64,000 nt of DNA from Pseudomonas fulva NBRC 16637 = DSM 17717 (lineage in GTDB: Bacteria; Pseudomonadota; Gammaproteobacteria; Pseudomonadales; Pseudomonadaceae), in assembly GCF_000730565.1 (NCBI RefSeq), contig NZ_BBIQ01000007.1:152224-216223 (forward strand), given 5' to 3'. The position numbers were made by a program, and so were the translations under genes. Position 1 is the stretch's first letter; every line of letters begins with the position of its first letter. The notes beneath the pieces are model-generated. The model ran no database searches. It was not told the DNA's origin and saw only the letters and a program-made list of their open reading frames with translations. This document shows, piece after piece, positions 46,246-56,915 of this stretch.

Positions 46246-47664
46246 CTACGGCATGACCGGTGGCGTGTATTGCAACGTGGTGCCCAAGGCCCACAACAGG
46301 AACAGCACCAGAGGAACGTGCACGAGCAACTGCACGAAGGAAAACCCGATCAGGTCCCGCGCCTTCAGGCCCAGCACGCCCAGCAGCGGCAACATGTAGA
46401 ACGGGTTGATCAGGTTGGGCAACGCTTCGGCTGCGTTGTAGATCTGCACAGCCCAGCCGAGGTGGTATTGCAGGTCATTGGCCACCAGCATCACATAGGG
46501 CGCCTCGATGATCCACTTGCCGCCACCTGACGGAATGAAGAAGCCCAGTACCGCCGAATACACACCCATCAACAGGGCATAGGTATCGTGGGTGGCAATT
46601 TGGGTGAAGAACAGCGAGATGTGATGGGCAAGCGTCTGTTCGTCGACCCCTTTGACCTGGGTGAGGATTGCGGCGATGGAGCCGTACAACGGGAACTGGA
46701 TCAGCACGCCAGTGGTAGTGGGCACGGCCCGGGCCACAGCGTCGAGGAAGCTGCGCGGCCGCCAGTGCAGCAGCGCGCCGAGCATGATGAACAGCAGGTT
46801 GTAGGTGTTCAGGCCAGAGATGGCCGTGATGGCGGGTTTACTCGCGAACTCCTGATACAGCCAGCCTGCGGCCAGCGCAACGAGCAGCAGGATCAGCACA
46901 GGGCTGTGCTCGAGCCACTCCCCCGGGCGTGTACGCGCAGGTGCCGGCGGAGCGCTGAAGCTTGGGTCCACGCCACACGCTTGAGCGCTGCGCGCACTGT
47001 TGGGGCCGGGGGCTGTAGCATAGGCGATGACCAGCGATACCACGACCAAGGCTGCCAACATCACGCCTGACTGCCAGAGAAAGATGGTTTCGGTGAAAGG
47101 AATCACGCCAGTGATCGACAGAATCGAGGGTGGAAGGCTGGCCGGATTGGCCTGCAACTGAGCCGCCGATGAGGACAGCCCCAGCGCCCACACTGCGCCC
47201 AGGCCCAGGTAGGCCGCCGCACCGGCAGCCCTGTAGTCCATCTTGAGGTCGGTACGACGCGCCAATGCACGCACCAGCAGGCCACCAAAGACCAGGGACA
47301 AGCCCCAGTTGAGCAATGACGCCAGCATCGAGATCAGGGCTACCCATGCAACGGCCGAGCGACCGTTGCGGGGAATGCGGGCCAGGCGATCGATCAGCCG
47401 CGCGGCAGGCGGCGAACTGGCGACCACATAGCCGCCGATGACCACGAACGCCATCTGCATGGTGAAGGGGATCAAGCTCCAGAATCCATCCCCGAAGGCC
47501 TTTGCGGTGTCCAGTGGCTTGGCGCCCATGGCCAACGCGCCCAAGCACACCAGCAGCACCGCCAAAGCGGCGAATACCCAGGAATCGGGGAACCAGCGCT
47601 CTGCCCAGTTGGAGCAGCGCAGGGCAAAGCGTGCAGAGCGGCTGTCTTGTAGTTCAGCGGCCAC
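46246..47664 (-). CDS. atoE: Short-chain fatty acid transporter AtoE
   Basis: 472-residue membrane transporter of the AtoE family with about 12 helices. Family segments: LIPFTMQMAFVVIGGYVVAS, SLLNWGLSLVFGGLLVRALA, TGVLIQFPLYGSIAAIL and FFIPSGGGKWIIEAPYVM. It takes up short-chain fatty acids such as butyrate or acetoacetate. It starts with GTG, with AAAGGA upstream. It follows the CoA-transferase genes, which activate the same substrates. A long hairpin lies between them. Confidence 0.92.
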   Translation of the reverse strand: MAAELQDSRSARFALRCSNWAERWFPDSWVFAALAVLLVCLGALAMGAKPLDTAKAFGDGFWSLIPFTMQMAFVVIGGYVVASSPPAARLIDRLARIPRNGRSAVAWVALISMLASLLNWGLSLVFGGLLVRALARRTDLKMDYRAAGAAAYLGLGAVWALGLSSSAAQLQANPASLPPSILSITGVIPFTETIFLWQSGVMLAALVVVSLVIAYATAPGPNSARSAQACGVDPSFSAPPAPARTRPGEWLEHSPVLILLLVALAAGWLYQEFASKPAITAISGLNTYNLLFIMLGALLHWRPRSFLDAVARAVPTTTGVLIQFPLYGSIAAILTQVKGVDEQTLAHHISLFFTQIATHDTYALLMGVYSAVLGFFIPSGGGKWIIEAPYVMLVANDLQYHLGWAVQIYNAAEALPNLINPFYMLPLLGVLGLKARDLIGFSFVQLLVHVPLVLFLLWALGTTLQYTPPVMP

Positions 47665-47733
47665 GGAAGCGTCCTTTTATTGGTTTTATAGGTAGATGAA
47701 AGGCTGCGCAGAAATGCGCGAACCCTGCGCCAA

Positions 47734-47789
47734 CGAACCCGCCCGCCCAGATGCCGTGGTGAAAACGGCTACCTGAACGGGCGGGTTCG
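47734..47789. terminator. Long stem between scoB and atoE
   Basis: CGAACCCGCCCG and CGGGCGGGTTCG are perfect 12-bp arms separated by 32 bases. It lies in the 152-base gap after scoB on the minus strand. It could reduce read-through into atoE or protect the scoAB message. Confidence 0.5.
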
Positions 47790-47816
47790 CCGCAGCAGGG
47801 CGAAAGTGCATGTGGG

Positions 47817-48473
47817 TTAGAAGGTCATTTCCTTCACATCGTCGGCCACGATGAGCTTGCCGGCTGTCTTGGCGATGATTTCTTCGACGCTCACACCGGG
47901 GGCGGTTTCGCGCAGGATGAACGCGCCATCCTCGATCTCAAGATAAGCCAGGTCGGTTAGTACCTTGCGGATGCAGCCCGCGCCGGTCAAAGGAAGGCTG
48001 CACTGGGGCAGCAGCTTGGACTCCCCGTCCTTGGAGGCGTGGGTCATGGTGACGATGATGTTTTCCGCACCGGCCACCAGGTCCATGGCGCCCCCCATGC
48101 CCTTGACCAGCTTGCCAGGGATCATCCAGGAGGCGATGTTGCCCTGCACGTCCACTTCGAAGGCACCGAGCACGGTCAGGTCGACGTGACCGCCACGGAT
48201 CATGGCGAACGACTGTGCCGAGTCGAAGATCGATGCGCCGATGCGGGCGGTAACGGTCTGTTTGCCTGCGTTGATCATGTCAGCGTCAAGGGTCGCTTCG
48301 GTGGGGAATTCCCCCATGCCCAACAGGCCGTTTTCCGACTGGAGCATCACGTCCATGTCGGCCGGCACATAGTTGGCCACCAGGGTGGGAATACCGATAC
48401 CCAAGTTGACGTAGTAGCCGTCCTTGAGTTCACGTGCAACGCGTTGGGCCATCTGTTCGCGGGTCAGTGCCAT
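47817..48473 (-). CDS. scoB: 3-oxoacid CoA-transferase subunit B
   Basis: 218-residue beta subunit of succinyl-CoA:3-oxoacid (acetoacetate) CoA-transferase. The catalytic Glu is in MLQSENGLLGMGEFP; other family segments are LGIGIPTLVANYVPADM, GGHVDLTVLGAFEVD, ASWMIPGKLVKGMGGAMDLV and the C-terminal VSVEEIIAKT. It moves CoA between succinyl-CoA and acetoacetate so acetoacetate can be used. Encoded 33 bases after the alpha subunit. Confidence 0.92.
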   Translation of the reverse strand: MALTREQMAQRVARELKDGYYVNLGIGIPTLVANYVPADMDVMLQSENGLLGMGEFPTEATLDADMINAGKQTVTARIGASIFDSAQSFAMIRGGHVDLTVLGAFEVDVQGNIASWMIPGKLVKGMGGAMDLVAGAENIIVTMTHASKDGESKLLPQCSLPLTGAGCIRKVLTDLAYLEIEDGAFILRETAPGVSVEEIIAKTAGKLIVADDVKEMTF

Positions 48474-48506
48474 GGTGAGAGTCTCTTTGTTGTTCTGTGG
48501 GGGCGC

Positions 48507-49205
48507 TCAGGCCTTGACGGTGCGTTTTTCGATGCGCTTTTCGAAGGTGCCGACGATGACGCGGTCCACGAAGATGCCAGGGGTATGGATTTCGCTGGGC
48601 AGCAGCACGCCAGGTTCGACGATTTCCTCGACTTCGACCACGGTGATCTTGCCGGCGGTGGCGGCCAGCGGATTGAAGTTCTGGGCAGTGTTGCGGTAGA
48701 TCACATTGCCGTAATGATCAGCCTTCCAGCCCTTGACGATGGCAAAGTCGCCGGTAATGGCCTCTTCGAGGATGTACTTGCGACCCTTGAATTCACGCAC
48801 TTCCTTGCCCTCGGCCACCGGGGTGCCATAGCCGGTGGCAGTGAAGAAGGCGGGAATGCCCGCTCCGCCAGCGCGCATCTTTTCGGCCAGGGTACCCTGG
48901 GGCGTGAGTTCGACCTCAAGCTCACCGCTGAGCAGCTGGCGTTCGAATTCAGCGTTTTCCCCCACGTAGGACGCGACCATCTTGCGAATCTGATGGTCCT
49001 CGAGCAGTACGCCAAGGCCGAAGCCATCGACGCCGCAGTTATTGGAGACCACGGTCAGGCCCTTGACGCCGCGACGCTTGATCTCGGCGATCAGGTTTTC
49101 AGGTATGCCGCACAGGCCGAACCCTCCGGCCAGTACGGTCATGCCGTCGGTCAGCCCTTCCAGGGCCTGTTCGTACGTAGCTACGCGTTTGTCCAATCCG
49201 GCCAT
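48507..49205 (-). CDS. scoA: 3-oxoacid CoA-transferase subunit A
   Basis: 232-residue alpha subunit. Glycine-rich [20 protein letters not shown] near the N-terminus, [32 protein letters not shown] and the C-terminal [19 protein letters not shown]. It pairs with the next gene's product. The start is [13 protein letters not shown]; the frame stays open for 300 more codons upstream, but that part is antisense to the LysR gene. A LysR regulator diverges from it across 141 bases. Confidence 0.92.
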   Translation of the reverse strand: MAGLDKRVATYEQALEGLTDGMTVLAGGFGLCGIPENLIAEIKRRGVKGLTVVSNNCGVDGFGLGVLLEDHQIRKMVASYVGENAEFERQLLSGELEVELTPQGTLAEKMRAGGAGIPAFFTATGYGTPVAEGKEVREFKGRKYILEEAITGDFAIVKGWKADHYGNVIYRNTAQNFNPLAATAGKITVVEVEEIVEPGVLLPSEIHTPGIFVDRVIVGTFEKRIEKRTVKA

Positions 49206-49299
49206 GCTGGTTCGCCTTTTGTAGTTGTTGAGCCGACGGGGCGTCGGTGAGCGTGTGGGGGTATCTTCTCGCTTGCTCACTGATTTGTTAATTTTGTTT

Positions 49300-49316
49300 T
49301 TATGATCGATTGATAA
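49300..49316. promoter_or_regulatory. Possible LysR-type operator between scoA and its divergent regulator gene
   Basis: TTAT, nine bases, ATAA in an AT-rich stretch; the dyad spans 17 bases and contains a T-N11-A core as LysR sites do. It lies 30 bases before the regulator ATG and about 95 from the scoA start. Confidence 0.35.
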
Positions 49317-49346
49317 GCACTCCAAATCAAAGCATAGGCGGGTCCC

Positions 49347-50252
49347 ATGAATGTGAAGCAACTGCGCGCCTTCGTCGCCGTGGCCAAGTTCCAGAGCTTT
49401 GCCCAGGCCGGTGAGCACCTGCACATCTCGCAGCCCGCCCTGAGCCTGACCATCAAGGCGCTGGAGGAGAACTTGGGCGGCGCACTGCTCAGCCGTACCA
49501 CGCGTAGCGTCAGCCTGACTGCCGAAGGTGAGGTACTGCTGCCCTTGGCACGTCGCCTGTTGGCTGACTGGGACGACACCGAAGAAGTGCTGCGCCAGCG
49601 CTTCACCCTGCAACTGGGCCGGGTGGCCATTGCGGCAATGCCCTCTTTTGCTGGCAACCTGTTGCCAGGTGCCCTCAAGCTTTTTCGCCAGTGCTACCCC
49701 AAGGTCAACGTGACCGTGCACGACGTCATCAATGAACAGGTGCAGGAACTGGTCAGGCACAGGCGCGTCGAACTGGGCATCGGCTTTGAGCCAGACAATG
49801 TCGAGGGCTTGCACTTTCACCCGCTGTACCTTGACCGGTTCGTTGCGGTCGTGCCGGTTGACTCGCCCTTGGCCCGGCTCGCGCAAATCAGTTGGGCGCA
49901 GCTTCTGGCCGAGGATTTCGTGGCACTGCAGCGTCCTTCTGCCGTGCGCCTGTTGCTCGAGCAGAACGTGGCGGTGCAGCACGGCAAGCTGGCGGTGGCT
50001 TTCGAAAGCCATCAGCTTGCAACCGTAGGCCGCATGGTCGCCAGTGGTCTGGGCGTCAGCGCGGTGCCGGCGCTGTGTATCACGCAAATGCAGGAGCTGG
50101 GGGCCCGCTGCATCCCCCTGGTCGAACCTGCCGTCGAGCGGCGCATTGGCGTAATGGCCCTGCGCGAGCATACGTTGTCAACGGCAGCCCAGGCGCTGCT
50201 GGATGTTCTACTGAATAATACCCATCCACCGGAGGTGACATGCGTGACGTGA
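49347..50252 (+). CDS. LysR-family regulator, probable regulator of scoAB
   Basis: 301-residue LysR regulator. The N-terminus [20 protein letters not shown] and [20 protein letters not shown] form the helix-turn-helix, followed by the effector domain ([20 protein letters not shown], then [20 protein letters not shown]). Divergent from scoA, so control of the CoA-transferase genes is likely. Its end overlaps the aldo/keto reductase start by 13 bases, so the two may be cotranscribed. Confidence 0.87.
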   Translation: MNVKQLRAFVAVAKFQSFAQAGEHLHISQPALSLTIKALEENLGGALLSRTTRSVSLTAEGEVLLPLARRLLADWDDTEEVLRQRFTLQLGRVAIAAMPSFAGNLLPGALKLFRQCYPKVNVTVHDVINEQVQELVRHRRVELGIGFEPDNVEGLHFHPLYLDRFVAVVPVDSPLARLAQISWAQLLAEDFVALQRPSAVRLLLEQNVAVQHGKLAVAFESHQLATVGRMVASGLGVSAVPALCITQMQELGARCIPLVEPAVERRIGVMALREHTLSTAAQALLDVLLNNTHPPEVTCVT

Positions 50253-51061
50253 AATTGGCAGGCGCCAACGTGCCGATCATCGGCCAGGGCACATGGTACA
50301 TGGGCGAAGACCCGAGCCGTCGGGCGGCCGAAGTCGCTGCCTTGCAACAAGGCATCGACCTGGGCATGCGCCTGATCGACACCGCCGAGATGTATGCCGA
50401 GGGCGGTGCGGAACAGGTGGTGGGCCAGGCCATCGCCGGGCGTCGGGACGAGGTATTTTTGGTGAGCAAGGTCTACCCGCACAACGCCAGCCAGCGCGGC
50501 ACGCAGGCCGCCTGCGAGCGCAGCCTCAAGCGCCTGGGTACCGACTGCATTGATCTGTACCTGCTGCACTGGCGCGGTCAGTACCCATTGCAGGAAACCG
50601 TGGACGCTTTCGAGCGCCTGCGCGAGGCAGGCAAGATCAAGCGTTGGGGCGTGTCCAACTTCGACGTGGATGACCTTCAAGAACTGGACAACCCCGATTG
50701 TGCAACCAACCAGGTGCTCTACAACCCTGCGCAACGAGGTATCGAATTCGACCTGCTGCCCTGGTCGATACAGCAGGGACTGCCCATCATGGCCTACTGC
50801 CCCCTTGCTCAGGCAGGGCGTTTGCTGCAACACCCAGTGCTCAAGCAGATCGCCCACGACCATGGTGCTACCCCGGCCCAGGTCTGCCTGGCTTGGGTCA
50901 CGCGGCACAATGGCATGATCGCGATTCCAAAAGCCGTGACACCCGAGCATGTCAGGCTCAATGCCGAGGCAGCGCGTTTGAACTTGACCGCCGATGACCT
51001 GAACGCCATCGACCAGGCATTCGAAGCACCCACCCGCAAGCAGCGCCTAGCGATGGTGTAA
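50240..51061 (+). CDS. Aldo/keto reductase
   Basis: 273-residue NADPH-dependent oxidoreductase of the AKR fold. The catalytic tetrad is visible: Asp and Tyr in [12 protein letters not shown], Lys in FLVSKVYP, His in LYLLHWRG. The family segment [13 protein letters not shown] and the C-terminal [18 protein letters not shown] also fit. GGAGGTGAC gives a strong ribosome site. It is close in length and sequence to the YeaE/methylglyoxal-reductase branch; the natural substrate is unknown. Confidence 0.9.
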   Translation: MRDVKLAGANVPIIGQGTWYMGEDPSRRAAEVAALQQGIDLGMRLIDTAEMYAEGGAEQVVGQAIAGRRDEVFLVSKVYPHNASQRGTQAACERSLKRLGTDCIDLYLLHWRGQYPLQETVDAFERLREAGKIKRWGVSNFDVDDLQELDNPDCATNQVLYNPAQRGIEFDLLPWSIQQGLPIMAYCPLAQAGRLLQHPVLKQIAHDHGATPAQVCLAWVTRHNGMIAIPKAVTPEHVRLNAEAARLNLTADDLNAIDQAFEAPTRKQRLAMV

Positions 51062-51082
51062 GCAAAGCCGTGCTGCAGGGGT

Positions 51083-54000
51083 TCAGTGGAAATCCCGGCT
51101 GCGTACGTCCAGCCCCTGCAGCAGCACGCTGACATCCTCCAGCCGCCTGGCCACCAAATGGCGTACGCCATTTTCCTGTTCCAGGCGGCCACTGACCTTC
51201 ATCAGCCGAGCGCCGACCAACGCGCGCCGCTGCCGTTCGGCGAGGTCCCGCCATACGACCACGTTGACCATGCCGAACTCGTCCTCGAGCGTTACGAAGG
51301 TCACGCCACTGGCGGTCTGTGGCCGCTGCCTGCCCACCACCAGCCCTGCCATGGCAATGGCGTCGCCATGTTCGACGCCGTGCAGTTCACCGGAACTGCG
51401 ACAGCCCAGGGCACGCAGACGGGATCGGAGCAAGGTCAATGGGTGGGGCCCCAAGGTCGTGCCCATGGCATGATAGTCGGCCACCAAGTCTTCGCCGACG
51501 GTGGGTGCCGGCAGGTCGACGCGTTCCTCCGGGGGCGCCTGCACGTCGGCGAACAAAGGCAATTGCGCCTGCACCGCCGCCACCTCCCAGCGCGCCTGGT
51601 GCCGGTGCCTGGCCAGCGCGACCAGGGCCCCTGCGTCCGCCAGACGAGCCCGGGCGCGCTCATCCAGGGCCGAGCGCAGGCACAGGTCCTCGACGTCCCG
51701 CCACGGCTGCACCGCCCTTGCCTGTTCGAGCCGGCGCACATCGGCTTCGGCCAGGCCGCGGACCAAGCGCAAGCCCATGCGAATGGCCAGTTCTCCCCCG
51801 GGCCCAGGCTCGAGCGTGCAGTCCCACTGGCTGTGACACACGTCCACCGGCCTTACCTCGATACCCTGGCGGCGGGCCTCCTGGAGCAGTTGGTCGGGGC
51901 TGTAGAACCCCATCGGCCAGCTATTGACAAGCGCGCAGGTGAAGATGGCCGGCTCGTGGCATTTCAACCAACTGCTGGCATAACACAGCAGTGCGAAACT
52001 GGCGGCGTGGGATTCGGGAAATCCGTAGCTGCCAAAGCCCTTGATCTGTTCGAAGATGCGTTCGGCGAACGCCAGTTCGTAGCCATTGCGCTGCATCCCT
52101 TCGAGCAAGCGCTTGCGGTGCGGCTCCAGCCCGCCGTGGCGTTTCCAGGCGGCCATGCTGCGACGCAGCTGGTCGGCCTCACCGGGGCTGTAGTCAGCCG
52201 CCACCATGGCCAACTCCATCACCTGCTCCTGGAACAGCGGAACGCCAAGGGTACGCTCGAACACCGCTTTCAGCTTGGGCGATGGATAGGTCACCGGTTC
52301 CTGCTTGAGCCGCCTGCGCAAATAGGGATGGACCATGTCGCCCTGGATGGGGCCAGGGCGCACGATGGCGACCTCGATGACCAGGTCGTAGAAGGTTCTG
52401 GGCTGCAGGCGCGGCAACATGGCCATTTGCGCCCTGGACTCGATCTGGAATACGCCCATGGTCTCGGCGCGGCTGATCATGGCATAGGTGGCCGGGTCTT
52501 CGGCAGGGACGGTGGCCAGCGTCAAATGTCGCCCACGGTGCTGCTGCACCAGCGCGAAGCAGCGACGCAGTGCACTAAGCATGCCCAGCGCCAGCACATC
52601 GACCTTGAGCAGGCCGACCATGTCCAGGTCATCCTTGTCCCATTGGATCACGGTGCGTTCGGCCATGGCCGCGTTTTCCACGGGCACCAGCTGGTCGAGG
52701 GGTTGTTGCGAGATGACGAAGCCACCTGGGTGTTGTGACAGGTGCCGGGGAAAACCGATCAGCTCACCGGCTAGCACCAGGATACGCCGCAACATCAGGT
52801 TGCCTGCATCGAACCCCGCCTCGGCCAAACGCTGTGCATCGGGGATGCGGTCGCTCCAACGGCCGCAGCATTTGGCCAGGGCGTCCACCTGGTCGGCCGG
52901 CAGGCCCAATGCGCGAGCGACATCGCGTACCGCCCCGCTGGCGTGATAGGTGTTGACGACCGCCGTCAACGCCGCGCGGTGTCGACCATAGCGCCTGAAC
53001 ACGTACTGGATGACTTCCTCGCGCCGGTCGTGCTCGAAGTCCACATCGATGTCCGGCGGCTCGTTGCGCTCGCGTGACAGAAAGCGCTCGAACAGCAACC
53101 GATGTTTCATGGGGTCCAGCTCGGTGATCCCCAGCACGAAGCACACCACCGAGTTGGCGGCAGAGCCGCGCCCCTGGCACAGGATGTGCTGCTCGCGGGC
53201 AAAGGCCACGATGTCGTGAACGGTGAGGAAGTAACTCTCGTAGCTTAGCTCGCTGATCAGGGCCAGCTCCCGATCAAGGGCTTGGCGAACTTGATCGCTC
53301 GGGCCTTGGGGCCAGCGCAGCGGCAACCCTTGTTCGCACAGCTCACGCAACCAACTGGCAGCGGTATGCCCAGCGGGCACCAGTTCTTCGGGGTATCGAT
53401 AGCGCAGCTCACCAAGGTCGAAACGGCAATGCTCGGCAATCACCAAGGTCTGGGCTAGCAGGTCGGCGGGATACAACTCGGCCAATTGGGCAGGGGTACG
53501 CAAATGACGCTCGCCGTTGGCGTACAGAAAGCGCCCTGCTTCAGCCACTTGGCAGCGCCGGCCAATTGCCGTCATGCAGTCTTGCAGGGCGCGCCGACCG
53601 CGCACGTGCATGTGAACATCCCCGCACGCCACCGCATTCACACCCAAGGTTGCCGCCAATGCGCGCAGACGCTCCAGGCGCTGGTCGTCACCGACACCGC
53701 GGTGCAAATGCACGGCCAGCCAGAGGCGGGCCGCGAAGACCTCCCTCAACCAGTCGCCCACAGCTTGATCGGCAACATCATCAGGCACCCATAATGCCAA
53801 CAGGCCCTTGCTGTGCGCAGGCAGGTCCTCGCGCAACAGCTGGTAGTCCCCTTTGGGCGCCCGACGCCGCGCACGGGTGATCAGGGCGCAAAGGTTCTGG
53901 TAGCCCTGCAGGTCTTGCACCAGCAGCACCAGCTTGGGCCCATCCTGCAGTTGCACTTCGCTGCCGACGATCAGCCGTACACCCTGCTCTTTCGCCGCTT

Positions 54001-54163
54001 GCCAGGCGCGCACAATGCCAGCCAAGGTGCATTCGTCGGTAATGGCCAGGGCTTGGTAGCCTTGCTCGCGAGCCCGGCGGAACAACTCATCCGCGCTTGA
54101 CGCTCCGCGCTGGAAGCTGAAATTGCTCAGGCAATGCAACTCCGCGTAGCCAAAGCCGCTCAT
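51083..54163 (-). CDS. dnaE2: Error-prone DNA polymerase DnaE2 (ImuC)
   Basis: 1026-residue C-family polymerase for SOS translesion synthesis. The N-terminal PHP domain begins [20 protein letters not shown], the catalytic aspartates are in [16 protein letters not shown], the fingers contain [18 protein letters not shown], and the C-terminal OB domain is [20 protein letters not shown]. Length is shorter than DnaE1 (about 1160), as usual for DnaE2. A clamp-motif-like QLPLF occurs near residue 865. The start is [10 protein letters not shown], whose ATG overlaps the imuB stop (ATGA); an ATG seven codons earlier lies inside imuB. It ends the lexA2-imuA-imuB-dnaE2 cassette. Confidence 0.95.
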   Translation of the reverse strand: MSGFGYAELHCLSNFSFQRGASSADELFRRAREQGYQALAITDECTLAGIVRAWQAAKEQGVRLIVGSEVQLQDGPKLVLLVQDLQGYQNLCALITRARRRAPKGDYQLLREDLPAHSKGLLALWVPDDVADQAVGDWLREVFAARLWLAVHLHRGVGDDQRLERLRALAATLGVNAVACGDVHMHVRGRRALQDCMTAIGRRCQVAEAGRFLYANGERHLRTPAQLAELYPADLLAQTLVIAEHCRFDLGELRYRYPEELVPAGHTAASWLRELCEQGLPLRWPQGPSDQVRQALDRELALISELSYESYFLTVHDIVAFAREQHILCQGRGSAANSVVCFVLGITELDPMKHRLLFERFLSRERNEPPDIDVDFEHDRREEVIQYVFRRYGRHRAALTAVVNTYHASGAVRDVARALGLPADQVDALAKCCGRWSDRIPDAQRLAEAGFDAGNLMLRRILVLAGELIGFPRHLSQHPGGFVISQQPLDQLVPVENAAMAERTVIQWDKDDLDMVGLLKVDVLALGMLSALRRCFALVQQHRGRHLTLATVPAEDPATYAMISRAETMGVFQIESRAQMAMLPRLQPRTFYDLVIEVAIVRPGPIQGDMVHPYLRRRLKQEPVTYPSPKLKAVFERTLGVPLFQEQVMELAMVAADYSPGEADQLRRSMAAWKRHGGLEPHRKRLLEGMQRNGYELAFAERIFEQIKGFGSYGFPESHAASFALLCYASSWLKCHEPAIFTCALVNSWPMGFYSPDQLLQEARRQGIEVRPVDVCHSQWDCTLEPGPGGELAIRMGLRLVRGLAEADVRRLEQARAVQPWRDVEDLCLRSALDERARARLADAGALVALARHRHQARWEVAAVQAQLPLFADVQAPPEERVDLPAPTVGEDLVADYHAMGTTLGPHPLTLLRSRLRALGCRSSGELHGVEHGDAIAMAGLVVGRQRPQTASGVTFVTLEDEFGMVNVVVWRDLAERQRRALVGARLMKVSGRLEQENGVRHLVARRLEDVSVLLQGLDVRSRDFH

Positions 54164-55578
54164 GAAAACCAGCCCTGCAACCATAGCGGCCCGCCTTGGC
54201 CGAGGTCACGGTAGGCCCACCCACGCAGGCCCTCACGGGTTTCGATGCGGTAGTAATCACGGCGTACGTCCGCGCCGTCCCACCAACCGGACTCGATGCG
54301 CTCGGCCTGCCCGTGAACCTGATAGGCCTGTTCGTCGAGCACCGTGGGGGTGGCCAGCAGCCAGCCAGGACGGCTGCCCGGTGTGACGCACAGGCTGGAC
54401 CACTGGCCGACTTCATTGGCCTGCCATGCCTGTTCAGGACGGTGATCGGCCACGGCGCTGAGCCCCGTCACGGCCTGGTCACCCAGGCGTGCACGCAAGC
54501 GTTCGCGCAGTTGTTCCCACGGTTGGGCCTGCTGGGCGCGTGGATCGAACAACGCCTTGTGCTGAGGCACGAACGGCGGCAAGTCCTCGGCCACCAGGCG
54601 CAGGTTGCGCACCGGCGCCTTCAGACGCACCAATTCCAGCCTGCCACGGGCCAGTTCAAGCAACATGGCTGAGTCGCGTTCTGCGGCCAGCAATCCAACG
54701 TCAAGCTGGGTGTCATGGCCCTGCGCGTGCTCCATGTACACCTTGAATCGCTGGACGCCACAGTCGCGCCCAGCCAGGAAAGCGGCCAGGTCTGTCAGCA
54801 TGCGACGTAATGGGAACAATAGCGCCTGGTGCGACTCCACATCGAAGTTCAGCTCCAACCGCGCCTCGAAACGGTCCGGCGGTTCGAAGAATGCAAGGCC
54901 CAGGTTGCGCATGCCCAGTAACTGGTCCAGGTGCAACTGCACCTGGGCAGCAAAGCGCCTTGCCAATGCGTCGCGCGGTAGCGCCAGTACATGTTTCAGC
55001 TGGCGCAACCCCATGCGGCCGAAGGCCTGGGCATCCTCCGGGCGCAGGCCGATCCGGTCGATGGGCATTTCGGCCAGTGCCGCACGAGTCGAAGCGGCAT
55101 CCTCCAACGCCAACCCGTCGTGAGTATTGGCCAGCATGCGCGCAGCCACCGGATTGCTGGCCAGGACGATGCGTTGACGCAAGCCCAGCGCAGACAGTTC
55201 CTGGCGCAAGCGCGCCTCCAGTACCGGCCATGGCCCGAACAGCTGCAGGCTCGACCCTACTTCCAGCAACAAGGTTCGCGGATAGTGCAAGCTGACCTGG
55301 GCACTGAAGCGATATGCCCAGGCGGCCAGCAACTGCTGCAAAGCATCGATGCGCTTGGGATCGACTTCGAGGCAGGAGAAGCCATCGGCCAGCGCACGGG
55401 CGGCCGTCAGGGTTTGGCCGGCGCGAAGCCCCAGAGCGGCTGCCGCAGGGTTGACCGATTGCAGGACCCGGCGCTGACTGGGACCACCCAGCAGCACCAG
55501 CGGTGCGTCACGGTCGTCGCGCTCGCGCAGCAGGCTGTCCAGCGCCAACTGCGGAAATAGAATGCAGGCCCACAACAT
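54160..55578 (-). CDS. imuB: ImuB, inactive Y-family polymerase-like protein
   Basis: 472-residue Y-family fold protein that links DnaE2 to the replication clamp. The N-terminus [20 protein letters not shown] replaces the metal-binding Asp motif of active polymerases (DMDCFF), so it should be catalytically dead, as known for ImuB. The helix-hairpin-helix region [20 protein letters not shown] follows. The Y-family little-finger region is present, and PQHKALFDP near residue 336 fits a Q-x3-L-F clamp-binding peptide. It is 6 bases from the imuA stop. Confidence 0.92.
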   Translation of the reverse strand: MLWACILFPQLALDSLLRERDDRDAPLVLLGGPSQRRVLQSVNPAAAALGLRAGQTLTAARALADGFSCLEVDPKRIDALQQLLAAWAYRFSAQVSLHYPRTLLLEVGSSLQLFGPWPVLEARLRQELSALGLRQRIVLASNPVAARMLANTHDGLALEDAASTRAALAEMPIDRIGLRPEDAQAFGRMGLRQLKHVLALPRDALARRFAAQVQLHLDQLLGMRNLGLAFFEPPDRFEARLELNFDVESHQALLFPLRRMLTDLAAFLAGRDCGVQRFKVYMEHAQGHDTQLDVGLLAAERDSAMLLELARGRLELVRLKAPVRNLRLVAEDLPPFVPQHKALFDPRAQQAQPWEQLRERLRARLGDQAVTGLSAVADHRPEQAWQANEVGQWSSLCVTPGSRPGWLLATPTVLDEQAYQVHGQAERIESGWWDGADVRRDYYRIETREGLRGWAYRDLGQGGPLWLQGWFS

Positions 55579-55584
55579 GTTCCA

Positions 55585-56205
55585 TCATCCCTGCCTTGAA
55601 CACGCGATCGGTAAGGCCGGCGGCATGCCGCCACGGCATTTGAGTACCCGCCACTGGGGTGGGCGTGCGTCGATGGCGATGCGCAATGCCGCAGGCGACG
55701 GGTTATGCATGGCCGCTTGCCCACGGCAGGCGAACGCCAGGGCCTGCCCGGTTTCCGCCGCGACCTGCAAGCGGCGCAAGGCGCGGTCATCGGCGCGTTC
55801 TGGCCAACATACCACCGCGGCACAACTGCCCGAACGCAGGCACTGTTCGGCGGCCCACAGGGTGTCGGTAGTGCCCGCGTCGACCTGGAACAGCCAGCGC
55901 AGGTCGATACCCGCCGCCTGCCAGGCTGGCGCAAAAGGAATGAAGGGAGGTGATACCAACACCACGCGTCCGCCCTCGCCGCTCAGGCGCGCCAGCGTGG
56001 GCCAAAGCAATTGCAGTTCGCCGCTACCAGGCCGCACGAGCAACAATTCGCTGAGCGCCGCCGCCGGCCAGCCGCCTTCGGGCAGGCGTTCGTCCAGGCT
56101 GGCATGCCCGGTCGGTTGCAGACCCTGTGGCCGGGCCTGGGCTTGACGGCCACGCCATACCCGACGCTGGTCGAGCAGCCTGTCCAGATCAATGACCGCG
56201 CCCAT
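55585..56205 (-). CDS. imuA: ImuA, RecA/SulA-like partner of the mutasome
   Basis: 206-residue protein of the ImuA (SulA-annotated) family with the family segment TGHASLDERLPEGGWPAAAL, then a RecA-like core in which the P-loop lysine region is not conserved. It works with ImuB and DnaE2 in damage-induced mutagenesis; ImuA proteins bind RecA and regulate the complex. Its ATG overlaps the lexA2 stop by one base (TGATG), which ties its translation to lexA2. The last about 20 residues are basic and not recognisable. Confidence 0.9.
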   Translation of the reverse strand: MGAVIDLDRLLDQRRVWRGRQAQARPQGLQPTGHASLDERLPEGGWPAAALSELLLVRPGSGELQLLWPTLARLSGEGGRVVLVSPPFIPFAPAWQAAGIDLRWLFQVDAGTTDTLWAAEQCLRSGSCAAVVCWPERADDRALRRLQVAAETGQALAFACRGQAAMHNPSPAALRIAIDARPPQWRVLKCRGGMPPALPIACSRQG

Positions 56206-56822
56206 CAGTCGCGCCGCACCAGGCCACAGAAGATGCCTTCGATGAACAGCTCCTGATCCGGCCCTACGTCAATTGGTGCGTACGCCGGATTGCGCGGCAC
56301 CAGCCGATAGCCCTCGCCGTGGCGCTGGAGGCGCTTGATGGTCACCTCGCCGTCCAGCCGAGCGACCACGATCTGCCCTTCCCGTACATCGCCCTGCTGG
56401 CGGATGCCGACCAGGTCACCGTCGAGGATGCCGTCACCTATCATCGAGTCCCCGCGCACCTTGAGCAGGTAATCGGGGGTACGGCGAAACAGGCTGGGGT
56501 CGAGCATCAATTGCTCGTGGATGTCGAGGTCCGGCCCGATCGGCGCACCCGCGGCCACCTGTCCGAGCACCGGCAGTTCGAGCATTTCAGGCCGGCGTAG
56601 CGGCCTTGCCAGGCGAATACTGCGGGCCTGATTGGGGGTGACGTCGATGTAGCCTGCCTGGCACAGCGCGGTGATGTGCTTGCGGGCCACGCTGCGTGAG
56701 GCAAAGCCAAAGCGCGTGGCGATATCGGCCAGGCTGGGGGGCTGGCCTTGTTCGGTGATGCGCTCGCGAATGAAATCGAAAATGGCGCGGCGCTTGGGGG
56801 TTAGATTATCCATGGAGCACAT
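56205..56822 (-). CDS. lexA2: Second LexA repressor, LexA2
   Basis: 205-residue SOS repressor. The N-terminal winged helix has SLADIATRFGFASRSVARKH, the cleavage site is Ala-Gly in VLGQVAAGAPIG, the nucleophile Ser is in VRGDSMIGDG, and the Lys partner in ARLDGEVTIKRLQR. P. putida carries two LexA proteins with different operators, LexA2 heading the imu cassette, as here. Of two in-frame ATGs three codons apart, the first has GGAAAGAG upstream and is chosen; starting at the second gives 202 residues. The operator at 56817-56828 covers the start region, so the cassette is autoregulated. Confidence 0.92.
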   Translation of the reverse strand: MCSMDNLTPKRRAIFDFIRERITEQGQPPSLADIATRFGFASRSVARKHITALCQAGYIDVTPNQARSIRLARPLRRPEMLELPVLGQVAAGAPIGPDLDIHEQLMLDPSLFRRTPDYLLKVRGDSMIGDGILDGDLVGIRQQGDVREGQIVVARLDGEVTIKRLQRHGEGYRLVPRNPAYAPIDVGPDQELFIEGIFCGLVRRD

Positions 56823-56828
56823 TTGTAC
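56817..56828 (-). promoter_or_regulatory. LexA2-type SOS operator at the lexA2 start
   Basis: On the minus strand the sequence reads A-GTAC-AAAT-GTGC-T, matching the GTAC-N4-GTGC operator described for P. putida LexA2. It overlaps the first ATG of lexA2 and ends four bases before the second, so it should block both transcription and clearance of the promoter when bound. No E. coli-type CTGT-N8-ACAG box was seen nearby. Confidence 0.8.
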
Positions 56829-56915
56829 TCTTTCCGGAGCACGCTGACCAGCCCCCTTCGTCGTCGTCATTGGTTATGATCCTATGGCCACCCTGTACCT
56901 GCTTTGGAAATCCCC

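Noticed and set aside
49206..50171. N-terminal extension of scoA by 322 residues
   Set aside because: It is antisense to the LysR gene; subunit A proteins are about 230 residues, as given by the start at 49205.
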